From Rhyzopertha dominica (Eukaryota > Arthropoda > Insecta > Coleoptera > Bostrichidae), in NCBI GenBank assembly GCA_025024175.1, contig QCXZ01000001.1, positions 23,802,942-23,866,941 of the forward strand: a stretch of DNA of 64,000 bases, given 5' to 3'. A program made the translations under genes and the position numbers. Positions 1 through 11,301 of the stretch are shown piece after piece. Each line of letters opens with the position of its first letter. Position 1 is the first letter of the stretch. Below the pieces are notes generated by a model that saw nothing but the letters and a program-made list of their open reading frames with translations, did no database searches and was not told the DNA's origin.

Positions 1-2400
1 TGCAGAACAGTAACGGCACATTATCTCTTTGTTGTAACTCCGGCACATTAACTAGAGATTAATATCACCTGCCATCCACATCAGCTTTCTCAGAGTTTAA
101 ACGAAAGTGTGGCGGTTTGCAGAATACCTGCAGGAACCCGAAAGCCTTCTGCGGATTAACGATTATAAATTGTCAGGGGTAGGGTTACCATGTCACCCCT
201 CTACCGCCCCTGTATTGTGTAAGGTCAAATGTCACGAAATGCCCTAATTCAAAGGCACCTTTGCGCTGAGGGTGTAATTTTAAGCTGTTGCACTGTGACG
301 GCGTAGCTTTGCGTGTGCCCAGAAACTGGTCGCTGAAAACAGTTAAATACAAATTCAGAGGTTGTTTTGTTTTTCAAAAAGTGATCAAATTTTCATTTAT
401 TATGAATGTCATGAAACGCCATTGCATAACTGCTTCGACTCGACGGGCAGTTGAGCACGTGGTCAATATAGAATAAGACGGGAACATGTGTGTTGCACCT
501 GATACACTTGACACGTTTCTTAGTCTAAAGTCCTATTAAGCACATATGTCTAATAGATGTAAAATAAATGAACTACTGTTGTCAGAAACAAATTTATGCC
601 CTTCGTTATTTCAAGAAGATAAACTGATTGCCTTACCTAAGACACTGAGTAAATTTACGGATGTCATGTAAAAAATGGCACATATTTTAAATGGCAAGAC
701 TGGCACTCCTGGAAAATTTAAATAACTTTAAAAAGTCAATACAAATTGTGACAAAAAGTTTACAAAAAATTCACAAATTGGTTCACCATACAAAAATCAG
801 GTTTAAAATAAATTAAAAAAAATAAGGTGCGGTATCTACTTGTTGAAGTGTCTAAATCTATCTATATATTTTGTTTCATAAAACAGAACTGAGTATTCTA
901 AGCGGAAAAGCTCTATAATGAAAGTGCAGTTGAACCTGGATAAAAATGTGATGAATTAAATTGTAGAAAATGATGTGTCGTATAAAACTATTTCGAAAGA
1001 TGGCGGACTACCGGTTATACCAAAACATAACTTCGTTATTAAAATGCATGTCTATGCTGTGCTGTCTACACCTCAACCAACTGCAGATAGTACTATTTCA
1101 CTGTCATTACAGCTCGTCAGTGCAGTTTAGGTCTAGTGTAGACAACACATAAATACCAGTATCTTAATATTTGATTAAAGTATCACAATACCAGGGTTAT
1201 TTCACATTTTGTACAAATTTTGATATGTGCAGTGTTTCGCGCCATTTCGAAAATCTTTGGAACAAAAGCACTAATAGGGGTGTGATTTCCGCAATCCATT
1301 TCTGAAAAAAATAACCTTCTTGTTTCAGATGTAATACGGGTGCAGAATACTGAGATTTTATAAAATTCATAGAGGCCAATATTTACTAATTCAAACATGA
1401 AAAATTCATTTTTTAGGGTACACCATATTTTTTCTAGCATCATTTGCAGCATTAAATTTCCTTTCTGCTAATATGAAGTTTTTGATGTTTGTCACCAACG
1501 ATTTTTGATAAATATGCATTTTTCTGGAAATTTCAAATAATTGCGTTAGCTGGTAAGTAACGCTTGGCGAATTTTCTTTTGACTTGTCCCTGAAATGTCA
1601 GTTCATTGTCGTGGTTGCAGCTGGATTACGCATCTACAATTTTGATAGAAATGCAGGATCATATTTGAAGAAATGCTTTGCCAATCCGGTAGAAGTCCAG
1701 TTACGTCACGCTACCTAACTCTTTTCGATTATTACTCGGATTATTATCTTTGTGGACACAATTTGGTTTGAGCAGGAGCAACACAAACCAAAAGGCATTT
1801 AATTCATAAATTATATTTAGCCGTAACTACATCCACGTGAGGCGATCACGACATACTATTTGAACTGTCTAAGAAATAATAGTTCAGAAAGAAAACACTC
1901 TTCGAGAACTTATATAAAATTTTTTAATATCATTTTATTTACCAAGTTCTTTACTTATCGCTAGATAGCTGACCTACTTTTCATCTTCATTAGTACTTAC
2001 CTACATCTTGATGTAAGCTGTTGAGCTTACCTTATCTAGACAGATGTTTGAAATTCAGTAAATCATATAAAGCTCCAAGCATTTGAAGACTGTATCACGG
2101 TTGTTCTTAAAATTACTATGTTTGTAGTAAACGTATGATCGTTCGTATATAGTAATTTGTATTACTAGGTGGAGGTTATTTAATGAACAATGTTCTGAGT
2201 GAGGTGGCAACTATGATATGGTGCATATGTGTAGCACCAGTATTGATTTTGTTCCAAGGCAACTCATTTTGTATAGTTTCGATGACAGTAACAGCTTTAC
2301 CGGTAAACAGGTGCAAAATACTTTATTTCGTAAGATTTTGAAAAATCTTGCACTCGTAAAAACTGGGTAGTTTCCTCTATCTGCGTAGAGCTCTCTGTAA
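1..2400. other. AT-rich non-coding stretch, probably intronic
   Basis: No reading frame here looks coding. The first 300 bases are somewhat richer in G+C than what follows. I see no repeat copy or RNA gene that I can support. Confidence 0.4.
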
Positions 2401-2445
2401 ACAAAGTACACCTTGAATGTTTTAGCAGGCAGTTATTCCGTTACC

Positions 2446-2802
2446 ATGGCAACCAACTTTGTTTTTTCAATAGCACCATACTATGGGATTTCTATAAACG
2501 ATTCATGCATCCAGAGCGCTTATGGAAATTTGCCGCCTCTCAGGAATATGAACACAACAATTGCTTTGACTTATACTTCTAATCGATCGATTGTTGAATC
2601 ATTTGATTTGATATATTTTAATATGAGGAATCGCGTGGGGAAATACCCAATTGAAGTTTTACATGTTCATATCCATAACAATGAGTTGAGAACGTACTAT
2701 GGTACTTGGCTGCCACAACAACGAAATAATTGCCCTTTAGAAAATCTAAGGTTACCAAAAGGTAAACAAATAGCTAAAATACTTTTGTATGCAAGTTATT
2801 AA
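2446..2802 (+). CDS. hypothetical protein, 118 aa, possible nested gene or terminal exon
   Basis: I do not recognise this protein. The frame is open from 2413, but the ATG at 2446 has a strong start context (ACCATGG), giving 118 residues that begin MATNFVFSIAPYYG. Just before it, the sequence TTTTAG ahead of CAGGCAG could also act as a splice acceptor, so this may be a 3'-terminal exon rather than a one-exon gene. The composition is balanced, with scattered charged and aromatic residues, and a C-terminal part (CPLENLRLPKGKQI) that does not look random. An AATAAA signal lies at 2814-2819, only 12 nt after the stop. There is no signal peptide or membrane segment. It could be a fragment of an old element or a gene in the opposite sense to the host transcript. 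Confidence 0.4.
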   Translation: MATNFVFSIAPYYGISINDSCIQSAYGNLPPLRNMNTTIALTYTSNRSIVESFDLIYFNMRNRVGKYPIEVLHVHIHNNELRTYYGTWLPQQRNNCPLENLRLPKGKQIAKILLYASY

Positions 2803-2819
2803 CATTATTCCATAATAAA

Positions 2820-4490
2820 TGTGGGCCATCAGGAAGTATACACTGTAACACATACCTATTTCTTCCTAACATGATAGTTTTTTACTTTAAAACGTCAAAT
2901 TTTATCAAGGCTGATTAAGAATACTACCTTTTTAGTAAAAAATCCAAAGGCGCTTATTAACAAACCGTATAGACCAACAAGCCGTAAAACGCTTTGTTTG
3001 CTTCAAATTGAAATCGTTGCTCAAAATTGTTTCGCAAATGTAATTGCACAAGTAAGAGAGCTTTAGGGTGTTTACTTTGAGCAATTTTTTTATTCCTCGA
3101 AGTTTATTTACTACGAAAAAAATGCATAACGTTGAAGGCGCACGTGAAGGGTGATGTTTATAAAAAATCGAAACTTCTTTAGTCAAACTATTTTCAGATG
3201 TATTATAAATATTAGAAAAACTGTTATTAAACACTGTAAAACTAGGTTAAAAACGACTCCAGTTAAATTTTTTTGCGATAAACATTAGTAACAGACCAAC
3301 AAATAGAACATTTTACATAAGTCTCTCTTACTCTCAATAAATTTAAACTGCTTCAATTGACGCGATGCGCCGAATTTTCAGGAATGCTCCTTTTGTTTTG
3401 TAAGAAACATACAAATACAGTCTTATGTTAGATGGATGGTCGCTTTATTTTATAGTGCGTGTAATCATCTGCGAGAATACTAAATACAAGCAAATTCTAA
3501 GACTTGGGCTTAAGACGACTATAAAGGAGCTTTTGCAAGCGAATGTGCATTAGAATAGTTTAGGTATATTATTTTAGACGTAGAATCTGCCTACAAATAT
3601 ATATACATCCTATATATAAAACACAATCGATGAAACTAATACTGAACTGACAATATTTCAACAGGGTGATGTCTTTCCCAGCGCTATCTAACGGAGCGAG
3701 AATCGAAGCATTTACGACCGTTGCAACTCGACTAAGTGAGATGTTCCTAATGATTCACTTCATTAGATGAAGACCTCCTGCTGATGAGAATGCGGGAGAT
3801 AGCAGATGTCTTTTCCTCTCGAGCGAAAAAATGAATTACGATTAAATGGAGAAGGAAGCGAAAAGAAAAACGATCAAATGTTTATAAAAATTGCGACGGT
3901 TTCTGTTCACGGGCGGTACAATTTCAGCAGTTTGCCGATATTTTAAGCCTTTTAGTTGTCCAAACAGGCTGAACAAGTTTAAGTGAGCTTAATAGCAGGA
4001 AGTTTCTGAAACAAGAGACCGAGCGCTGTGTACACATTCCTTGAGAGTTCGATTACAACTTGTTGAAAGGTTAAATACGAAGAGTTAATTGGGGCAGCTT
4101 TGAAACAAAATTCCTGATTAGGTGAAGGCCCTACTATTATAATGACAGTAAGATAGTAGCCTACAGCGAAGAAATGCATAGTTATGCAAAAAATAAATGT
4201 AAACAAGTTAATGTGTCGATACTAAATATAGTATAAGTTGGCGAAAAAGCTTTTCCGAGCTTTAGTATCGTAACGTCAAGACTCAAGAGGCTTTCAAATT
4301 ATATGTTTTAAATGTCACAGATCGTTCCATATATTTAATTTCTTTCAACCACTGAAGAAATTGTTTCTGATATTTATACACAATTTTAGGCCTACATTTG
4401 TTTACTGTGAAACCTTTCTAATTTCAACAGTAGTAAACTAACATATTAACATTCTATTTTCCTTGTAAACGTCCCAAAAAGTCACAAACA
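2820..4490. other. non-coding stretch
   Basis: I see no convincing coding frame. About 3660-3960 is richer in G+C than its surroundings and may be constrained non-coding DNA, but nothing specific can be read from it. Confidence 0.35.
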
Positions 4491-4494
4491 CCCT

Positions 4495-5448
4495 GGTAAG
4501 ATCTGTCACCATGTTCTTCTCTGCAGGCTCCTGAGGTATCGAGAAAATAGTCAATAAGTGTTTGAGTGCAAGAAATGAGCTGCATCATTGAAGAGCTTCA
4601 AACGCTGCAAGCATGCGTTGTAGAATGGTCTTGTGATCAGGGTCTTTAGTATTCCCCAAAAATTTGGGCACTGCATTCTTCAAAGGGTTCGACGCTTCTT
4701 TTTCCTTGTCTCACATTCTTTCCATAAAGAGGGAATCAGAAGTTTCCCTATGTCGGGACCAATGAAAAACTTCTTCTTTTAACTTGCCTTCAGACACTTT
4801 CGGGAACCTGGAACACAGATATCTGAAGCAACCGTATCTCTCGGCAGTGTTTTGACAAACTTCTTTATGAGCCCCAATTTGATATGAAGAGGTGGTATAA
4901 ACGCTTTTTTTCGGGTGGAAACAAGATCGTATTGGCGACGTTTTTCTTAACGCGTGTTAAACTGTCTCGAGGTGGCCAATCATTTTTTTTGTCCTGAGCA
5001 GCTTCCTGGCTCTACTATTCCATAAAGAAAGAAGGCAAGGATATTTTTGTACAACCTCACTGCTGACCCAACAACATGGTTTGTATTTTGAAATCTCCAC
5101 AACCCATCCATTGATGCTCCTGATACTTGATTTTCCCAATAATCGTAGCTGTCATTTTTTTTTCATATGAACCGAGAATCCAATATGTAATTCGACTGAA
5201 TCTTTTGAAAGACCTAAGTCTCTTACTAGGTCCTTAAGCTCACTCGTGAAATCTGGATTAGATTCGTTCTGAGTCAAACTTAGGGTAAGATATTTTCTTT
5301 TTAAGAAGCAGTCGGTTGTGTAAATTTTCTGTTCATGCCAAATCATAGGAATGCCAAAACGATTTTTTCCCTTAAACCACAAGCGAAGAGCTTTTGCACA
5401 CCTTATTATGTCGAGCCCGTTCATGTTTTGCGTTGAGCTCTGCTCCAA
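4495..5448 (-). pseudogene. decayed copy of a multicopy arthropod ORF family (unknown mobile element)
   Basis: The minus strand carries pieces, in order, of a protein family that I recall as highly repeated in arthropod genomes and whose function is not settled. From 5448 downward one reads FGIPMIWHEQ, then DLVRDLGLSKDS, an abrupt join to IGFSVHMKKK, a stop, then KYPCLLSLWNSRAR near 5040 and IPPLHIKLGLIKKFVKTLP near 4870. The segment between DLVRDLGL and IGFSVH is shorter than I expect, so an internal deletion is likely. Stops and frame changes interrupt the rest down to about 4500. There is no intact gene. The assignment rests on remembered family wording and the shared order of motifs, not on a search. 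Confidence 0.6.
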
Positions 5449-7430
5449 ACTTTAATTTGATATACGCAAAATAAGCTTTCTTCACAAACTCAGTTATGTT
5501 TCTTTGTTAATTTTTTACTGTATATTCACCGCATATATATAAGAAGCTGTCGGGAGAAATTGTACAACGTCTGGAAGCCATATACAAGAAATCAAATGAC
5601 AATCGCAGTATTGCTTGAATGCTGAACATAAACTGGGTGTGGCATTAGATAGCCAGCGAAATATTGAACTTAATTTATTTTTTTTATTTATTCCTATCGA
5701 TTATCAACTTCTAACCCGTTTCGACACGATTATGCGACCTTCCTCTTATGGTTGTTCATACGTTTTGGACCAAGGTGGTAACGTAATTAGTCCACGTGAA
5801 CTTGACAAATCCTGTCACTATATTGCAGCTGCAGTATTGGTGTGCAAGATAAGTTATCAGCACACTTTTTATGTGACGAAGCTTGGACGTATGATCTTTA
5901 ATTCAATTGAGGTACGTGCCATTTACCCCCAAGTGAAACTTTTTTGACGAATAAATATTTTTATCAAAATTACGAAAAAATTAAAATAAGTAATGGTTTG
6001 TTTTGTTATAAAATATGTTATATGATGGTCTAAAAGTCAAAATCATACGAAAATTATTTTTGTGAAGTAATAATTTGTAACTATGATAAAAATAAACTAA
6101 ATTAGAACAAAATTGTGTAGTTACATAAGATTCAGGACTATGAAGCAAAAATTAAGATAGTAGACAACATTATTATGAGCGTCCCATTTAGGCAATATGT
6201 TGTTGTCAGGATATTTGCAGTTTTTTCAACATTTACAGGCAACTTAAAAACAAGAACACGCCAAGAAGAGGTATTATCCTCTATCCGTCTCTTAGACCAG
6301 CGAAAATGAAATAAATAGATATTAGTAGATATTAATAAATACTATCATTGTGAAACGACACTATATGTAAATTACTAAATACTAATTTGAACGACTACAC
6401 AGTAAAGATTATTTAAACAAATTTTACATATCGGCATTATCATTATTATCATCAGTTGGTCTGGCATTGTAACGTGCATCTGAACCAATTCATTGAACGG
6501 GTTCTCCTGTGCTTTCGTTGACAGACTTACGAAGTTTGTAAATCCTGTTACATGTTTATATAATAATTTTTCACGTACTTTTTTAAGAAGGCTTAATTTT
6601 ATAATCGCTGTCTTATCCGTTCTAAAATGGGGCAATATTACCATTCACAGTAAATAGAAACGAGCTCTCTTCCCGCGTGTCTATTCATAATTAAAACCTT
6701 GAAGCAACATCTAAGATCTCCCTACTGATAACAACAAGAGTGACGGTTTTAAGAAGAGATGACAAATAAATAAAATACAAACATAATGCTGCATCCTGCA
6801 AATTTTAAATCGTTTACGAGGGCAAAACTTCACCCGCACAAAGCATTAACGGTTAACTTCCTCAGTGTTAAAATTGTTCAAATGTGATGCAACAAAAAAC
6901 AAATGTGCGTTCAAAATTATTTTTTTATGCTACCGTCTTTTTGTTTTAATCTTTATTTCTATCCTTGCATAATTTTTTTTCAGCAAAAGTCATTTTCAAT
7001 TTCAAAAAAGTATGATGATAACTCTAGAGAGTAATAGTTTAAGCGCCCTGAGTCTAAAATTTCATAATCATATGATGCAATTTATGGATTTTATCCTACA
7101 TAAACCATATAGAGTACTTATGTGTAAACAGCCTTAATGCTAAAACTATACTTTTCCACTATCCCCTACCAACCACTCTCTTCAGTTCAGCTTTAATTGA
7201 AAGATAAGGAGGCCATTTTCCAAATGAAAAACAAAATGCGAAAATTTAAGTTAATTAGGAAGTTTATGTTAAACACAAATGAGTGTAGCCAAAAATGACG
7301 AGACGTTTTTACCAAGTTGAAATCTCTAAGAAAATGTATAACAGATCCAAAGCAGTTTTCTACTTGCAGACCTGTTAATGAGGGTGCTTCTTTTCATTAA
7401 AACGCCCAGTATAGTGCAGATGCATATTAA
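5449..7430. other. AT-rich non-coding stretch
   Basis: A 110-codon open frame at 5615-5947 on the plus strand has no recognisable motif and no supporting signals. I see nothing else that I can support here. Confidence 0.35.
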
Positions 7431-8200
7431 TTTGACAACGTCATTCCCCGGCAATTACTTTAGTGAGCTGTTGGGGACAATGTAGATGCTTCAGGGGCAT
7501 TTTTAATATTCAGTGCAACACCCCCGGAATAAAACAAGCCGTCGTAATTTTCCTGAAGCTTGCGCAACGTCGGCCGCTTTCTTTTTCCTGTTTACCCTCC
7601 TCGCAAAATACAGGTACCCACGTCGCATTTAATTAAAAATTTATGAAACGCTGGAACTCACCTTCCAAAGAGACGCAATGCCTCCAAACGAACATTTTCA
7701 TCTTGCCCTGAAAACACACCACTCGCGGGGTAAGCGATACGCTCGCTTTTCAAACGCCTCGTTGGAAAATGGACTCGTTTAAACGTCGATGATGGAGGGT
7801 TTAACCTAAAAACCCGTTTGTTTTTAATAATTTCCGGGCAGACTGGGAATAAACCGNGCGAATTGTTCAGCGAGTTTCGGAAGTTTGGGAAAAACTTCCG
7901 CCGGCATAATAATTACGGGCGCAAAACAATTAAGTCGCAATTTAGGGCTCAACAAGTGAATTCGTAAAACGAACACGCAAAGTGGATTTCAGCCGGAATT
8001 GATTTCGCCAGAGTTTTCGAAGTGAACTCTGCTTGACGGGAGGCCCATGGCAGTGTATCGCGGAATTATGCATCTGTGCCAGAAGCCCGGAGCCATAATC
8101 ATAAAACACGACCAAATTAAAAATTTAACCGTTCCATTAGGCGAGCCGAGCTGAAAAAATATCGCATTTTGATAGGCAGCAGAATGCCGCAGGAGAGCCT
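7430..8200. other. GC-richer block around a candidate exon
   Basis: This block is visibly richer in G+C and CpG than the flanking AT-rich DNA, and it has no repeat character. It surrounds the candidate 46-nt exon at 7662-7707. Such blocks in arthropod introns are often conserved exons or enhancers. That is an inference from composition only. Confidence 0.35.
7662..7707 (-). CDS. candidate 46-nt internal coding exon of the minus-strand host gene
   Basis: On the minus strand TGTGTTTTCAG precedes the exon and GTGAGTT follows it, giving good acceptor and donor matches around 46 nt. Read with two bases completing a split codon, it codes QDENVRLEALRLFG and leaves two bases (AG) for the next codon. 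It begins with GG. The two candidate first exons far upstream (ending at 55659 and 50093) both stop in phase 1 with a final G, so either would join here as GGG (Gly) and keep the frame. No stop occurs in the joined frame. I do not recognise the domain. The alternative is chance splice-like borders, but the coding-like peptide and the GC-rich surroundings argue for a real exon. Confidence 0.5.
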
Positions 8201-8850
8201 AAAGCGTGCTAAAACTAATAAATATTACATAATGCTGATTTATGTTGTTCAAACACGATGAACTCAATTTTTAAAATAAAAAAATGACAACGACTAAATT
8301 CCAAATATACTGCAATTCATCATGACACACCTGTTTAAACTANAAATTACACTAGAAATTCGGTTACGCCTGCAAAAATGTCCAACAAAATTTGGAGGGC
8401 AAATAAACAAATGACCAAGGAAGCGAAACGTCAGAGAAACAACTTTCCAACCTGGAGTAAAAGTATCCACCTACTAGATATACATGACCTACTTGATAGA
8501 AAAAAGCTGCTACCAATTTTGCAAATTCATAAATTACATTATCCCTATTTGTCAATATCAATCATATATTTAGTTAGATCTGGTCCGTATTATGTAACAT
8601 TTACCGAAAGAACAAACAATTTTGTAAACACCTCCACTTTCTAAATAAAAAGATTTAGGTAGTAACTACAGTTTTAGTTGAATTCAACATTTTATCTAAA
8701 TTATTATATGTAGATCAACAACTCACTTGTACACAAGGCAAACTCAACTTTTATTTACTTCATAGTGAATTTTTATTAAAAACTAACAAATACCCATCTA
8801 CTACTATAACCATTTCTTACTGCTTAACGTTAATCTAAGATGTCAAATTT
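8200..8850. other. AT-rich non-coding stretch
   Basis: Short open frames overlap on both strands around 8364-8644 without recognisable motifs, so I treat them as chance. Nothing else is evident. Confidence 0.3.
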
Positions 8851-9260
8851 CTTGTTCTGATGATTTTTTATCTGAAACGAACTAAGCTCTAACAGAAAAC
8901 GGCCTTATAAGACTATTCTTTTGTCTGGGGGTGATGAGATGTGGCATATGTAAATATCTGTCTCTGAGTGTGTTGATTCTCTGTAAACTTTGTGTCTTAA
9001 TTCGCCATTGTTTTTCTCTAAGAAAAGTGGACTGCCACCGAACTCCGTCGTGAATTTTATTCAGGATTTTGTCTATTCGATTGATTGGAAATCTATCTAA
9101 CTCTATATGGTAAAACTAATAAAAAGTATCATCTACATACCTATACCAATATTTGGGAAAACTATGGCTACCTCTCCAAAGTTTGAACGCTGTGGGGCTT
9201 AAGGGTGAAGCTATTGCCATTGTCGAATAATGGATAAATGTTTAGTAGGCGCAAATGAAT
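8850..9260 (-). mobile_element. Penelope-like element remnant, reverse transcriptase core
   Basis: The minus strand shows MAIASPLSPT near 9230, a decayed form of the MGSPLSP motif that precedes the catalytic site in Penelope-like reverse transcriptases. About 30 codons later it reads YRYVDDTF, with the YVDD catalytic motif at 9139-9128. The reading frame changes between the two motifs, and a stop follows shortly after the second. No GIY-YIG endonuclease part is seen next to it. The copy is old and inactive. A generic reverse transcriptase of another class is possible, but the spacing and wording fit the Penelope group best. Confidence 0.6.
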
Positions 9261-10338
9261 ACTGGATAATTTTGATGCAAATGCATATTCTGTAGAACAT
9301 TTGAATTGTAGATTTAGGAGAATGCAATTAGACGTAGTTAGTTACGAGTATTTGTTAAAAAAGTTTGGCTACCGACATTAAATCTAACGGAAATTGCATT
9401 GGAACTTCATAGTGGTCGAATTAGCGATGCACTGAAGATATAAAGGATCTTTAGCAAATGGTTGTGATTTTTTTTAATTCAACTTCATCAAGCGACAAAT
9501 GATAACGGTAGACCGTATAATTGCTTATATTCGGTATTAGAATAAATTATTAGCAGTTGAAGCGCTATTGTTTTATACACCAATAGAAAATAGAGCTCTA
9601 GGTTTTTCGATATTTTGGATGCTTCTACGTGAGAGGTAAACATTCAGTGGGAAAACCGTGTCGAAAAATGCACAAATGTCCTAGAACATTTATTAGCGTT
9701 ATCATTTTACTGTGACGCAAGGTAGTTATCAAGTGACAAATATTTATAAATTAAGGATGAAAAAGCACCTCACGTTGAGACGCAACTGTAGCGATTTCAG
9801 TGTGTTTAAATAGTTATGCAATTGAGAGCATTCATGCTTGTTCGGAATATTTGAGCATAGCAATTGTGAGCGCAACAAATGGGAGACGGTACATCACATC
9901 TGCTCTCTAAGTAATTGAACTTGGAAACGAAATACGCAGGCAACGACTGAGTGAACCACGGAAGTCTAATTTTATTGAAATCAGTGGAGGCTGGTTTTCA
10001 TCAAACATAGAATTGCGGAAATACCTACTTAATCTAACGCGTTTTAACTTGATTGTATATAAATAACTAGATATATTTCCAAAAACGGTAACATTATGTA
10101 AACCTAAATGATCTTACTGTGTATGACGTATTCATAAATAGTAGATTACCCATCAAAGTACAAAAATGTATTATAGCACGCGGGGTTTACCCTCTGGCTA
10201 CGATTATCACTTCTGGATAATATACATTTCTCGCTTGAGGTATATGGTATATACTCTTTCTGTCACAGTCGAACTAAAATTACAATTAAGAATATATATA
10301 TTTAATATTAAATAACTTTATGAAGTACTCGCCGGTGG
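9261..10338. other. AT-rich non-coding stretch
   Basis: I see no coding frame or clear repeat. Part of it may be further decayed sequence of the neighbouring Penelope-like remnant. Confidence 0.3.
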
Positions 10339-10664
10339 ATATTTAATAATATAATAATTTGTTTTATTTTTGGGTATCCGGCTTGTAAGCGGCAATAATA
10401 GACAAATATTGCAAATGTTTATATTTCGTGCCTAAATTAGTGGCCCTAAGGAACAAAGAAACCAGTGTGATACAATACATCGAAATAATAAAAAAAACAA
10501 CTTACAGCAAAAGCCAGTCATAAGATGCAAAAGTTTTTAAATTCGTCAGGCGGGATGACTACTTCATTCAATTACATGAAAGGCAGCAAAACAAGCACCG
10601 TCACTAACAAAGTATTGTGCATAAAAAATACACAACAAACTAAAAAAACACGACAGGTGTAAGT
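10339..10664 (-). repeat. left inverted arm of the Penelope-like element
   Basis: Read on the minus strand, this arm matches the right arm closely, from the CACGACAGG-type inner end out to the ATAATAATTTG outer end. It differs by scattered substitutions and by lacking 14 nt that in the right arm contain the CTGATGA ribozyme core, so its ribozyme should be inactive. It still has the stem II and GAAA parts, with one substitution in the stem (GGCAC for GGCCC). Confidence 0.75.
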
Positions 10665-10774
10665 AAGAAATTTTTTGCCAGGCGTCAAAACATGGCATAA
10701 AAAGTGACAAAAAATTGATGAGATAAATTAATTATACAAAAAAACAAGCTACCGGGAAACGAGGCTGTGGTCAT

Positions 10775-11290
10775 ATATTATGTGAGTCTAAAAAAAGGTA
10801 TTTATAGATGTTGCTTATATTATTAATATCTGATTTTTTATTAACGGTATCATTCCGGACATAGATATGACTCATCTCCATAAAAAGTCCCTTTTGTAAT
10901 TGTTTACCTTTACTAAAATTTTGAGATTATTAAAATCAAAAGTATGTCCACAATATGCAACATGTTGAGCCAAAGCTTTTCGATTAGTTTTAAGATTGTA
11001 ACAAGCTAATTTTATATGATCTACAGTTCTAAATTTTTTTTTTATTTTAGGAGTCAAAGATGACACAAAAGGAAAAGATGCGAAAACCAATTGAGATTTA
11101 CTAGATTCCAGATTCCCGGTGGGGGGCATTATTTGTGTTTACTGTTTGGAAATTTGAACTGAAAATAAGATTTTTAAGCAAAAGTTTTGGATAACCATTA
11201 ACCAAAAGAATTTTGAACAAACGTCGTAGTGCCGATAGAGTTAGGCAAGGATGAGTAATATTTATGATTCTTTTTTAAAGCCAAAATAAC
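10775..11290 (-). pseudogene. Penelope-like protein remnant (RT end plus GIY-YIG endonuclease end)
   Basis: From right to left on the minus strand there are ALKKNHKYYSSLPNS and NGYPKLLLKNLIF, then VFASFPFVSSLTPKIKKKF. This resembles the stretch after the reverse transcriptase where Penelope proteins read SLPYVPGLS-like. It runs straight into KALAQHVAYCGHTFDF, NLKIL and NNYKRD. After a frameshift come MEMSHI and NNISNIYKYL, typical of the end of the GIY-YIG endonuclease. The GIY and YIG motifs themselves are missing, so a deletion removed the front of the endonuclease. At least three frame changes are needed to follow it. The protein is not functional. Confidence 0.7.
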
Positions 11291-11301
11291 ATTTGTCTTA
11301 A

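Noticed and set aside
3775..3835. CTGATGA followed at distance by GAAA, resembling a hammerhead
   Set aside because: The sequence between them cannot form a compact stem II, and no matching stem I flanks are present.
5615..5947. 110-codon plus-strand open frame
   Set aside because: AT-driven composition, no motif, poor start context and no supporting signals.
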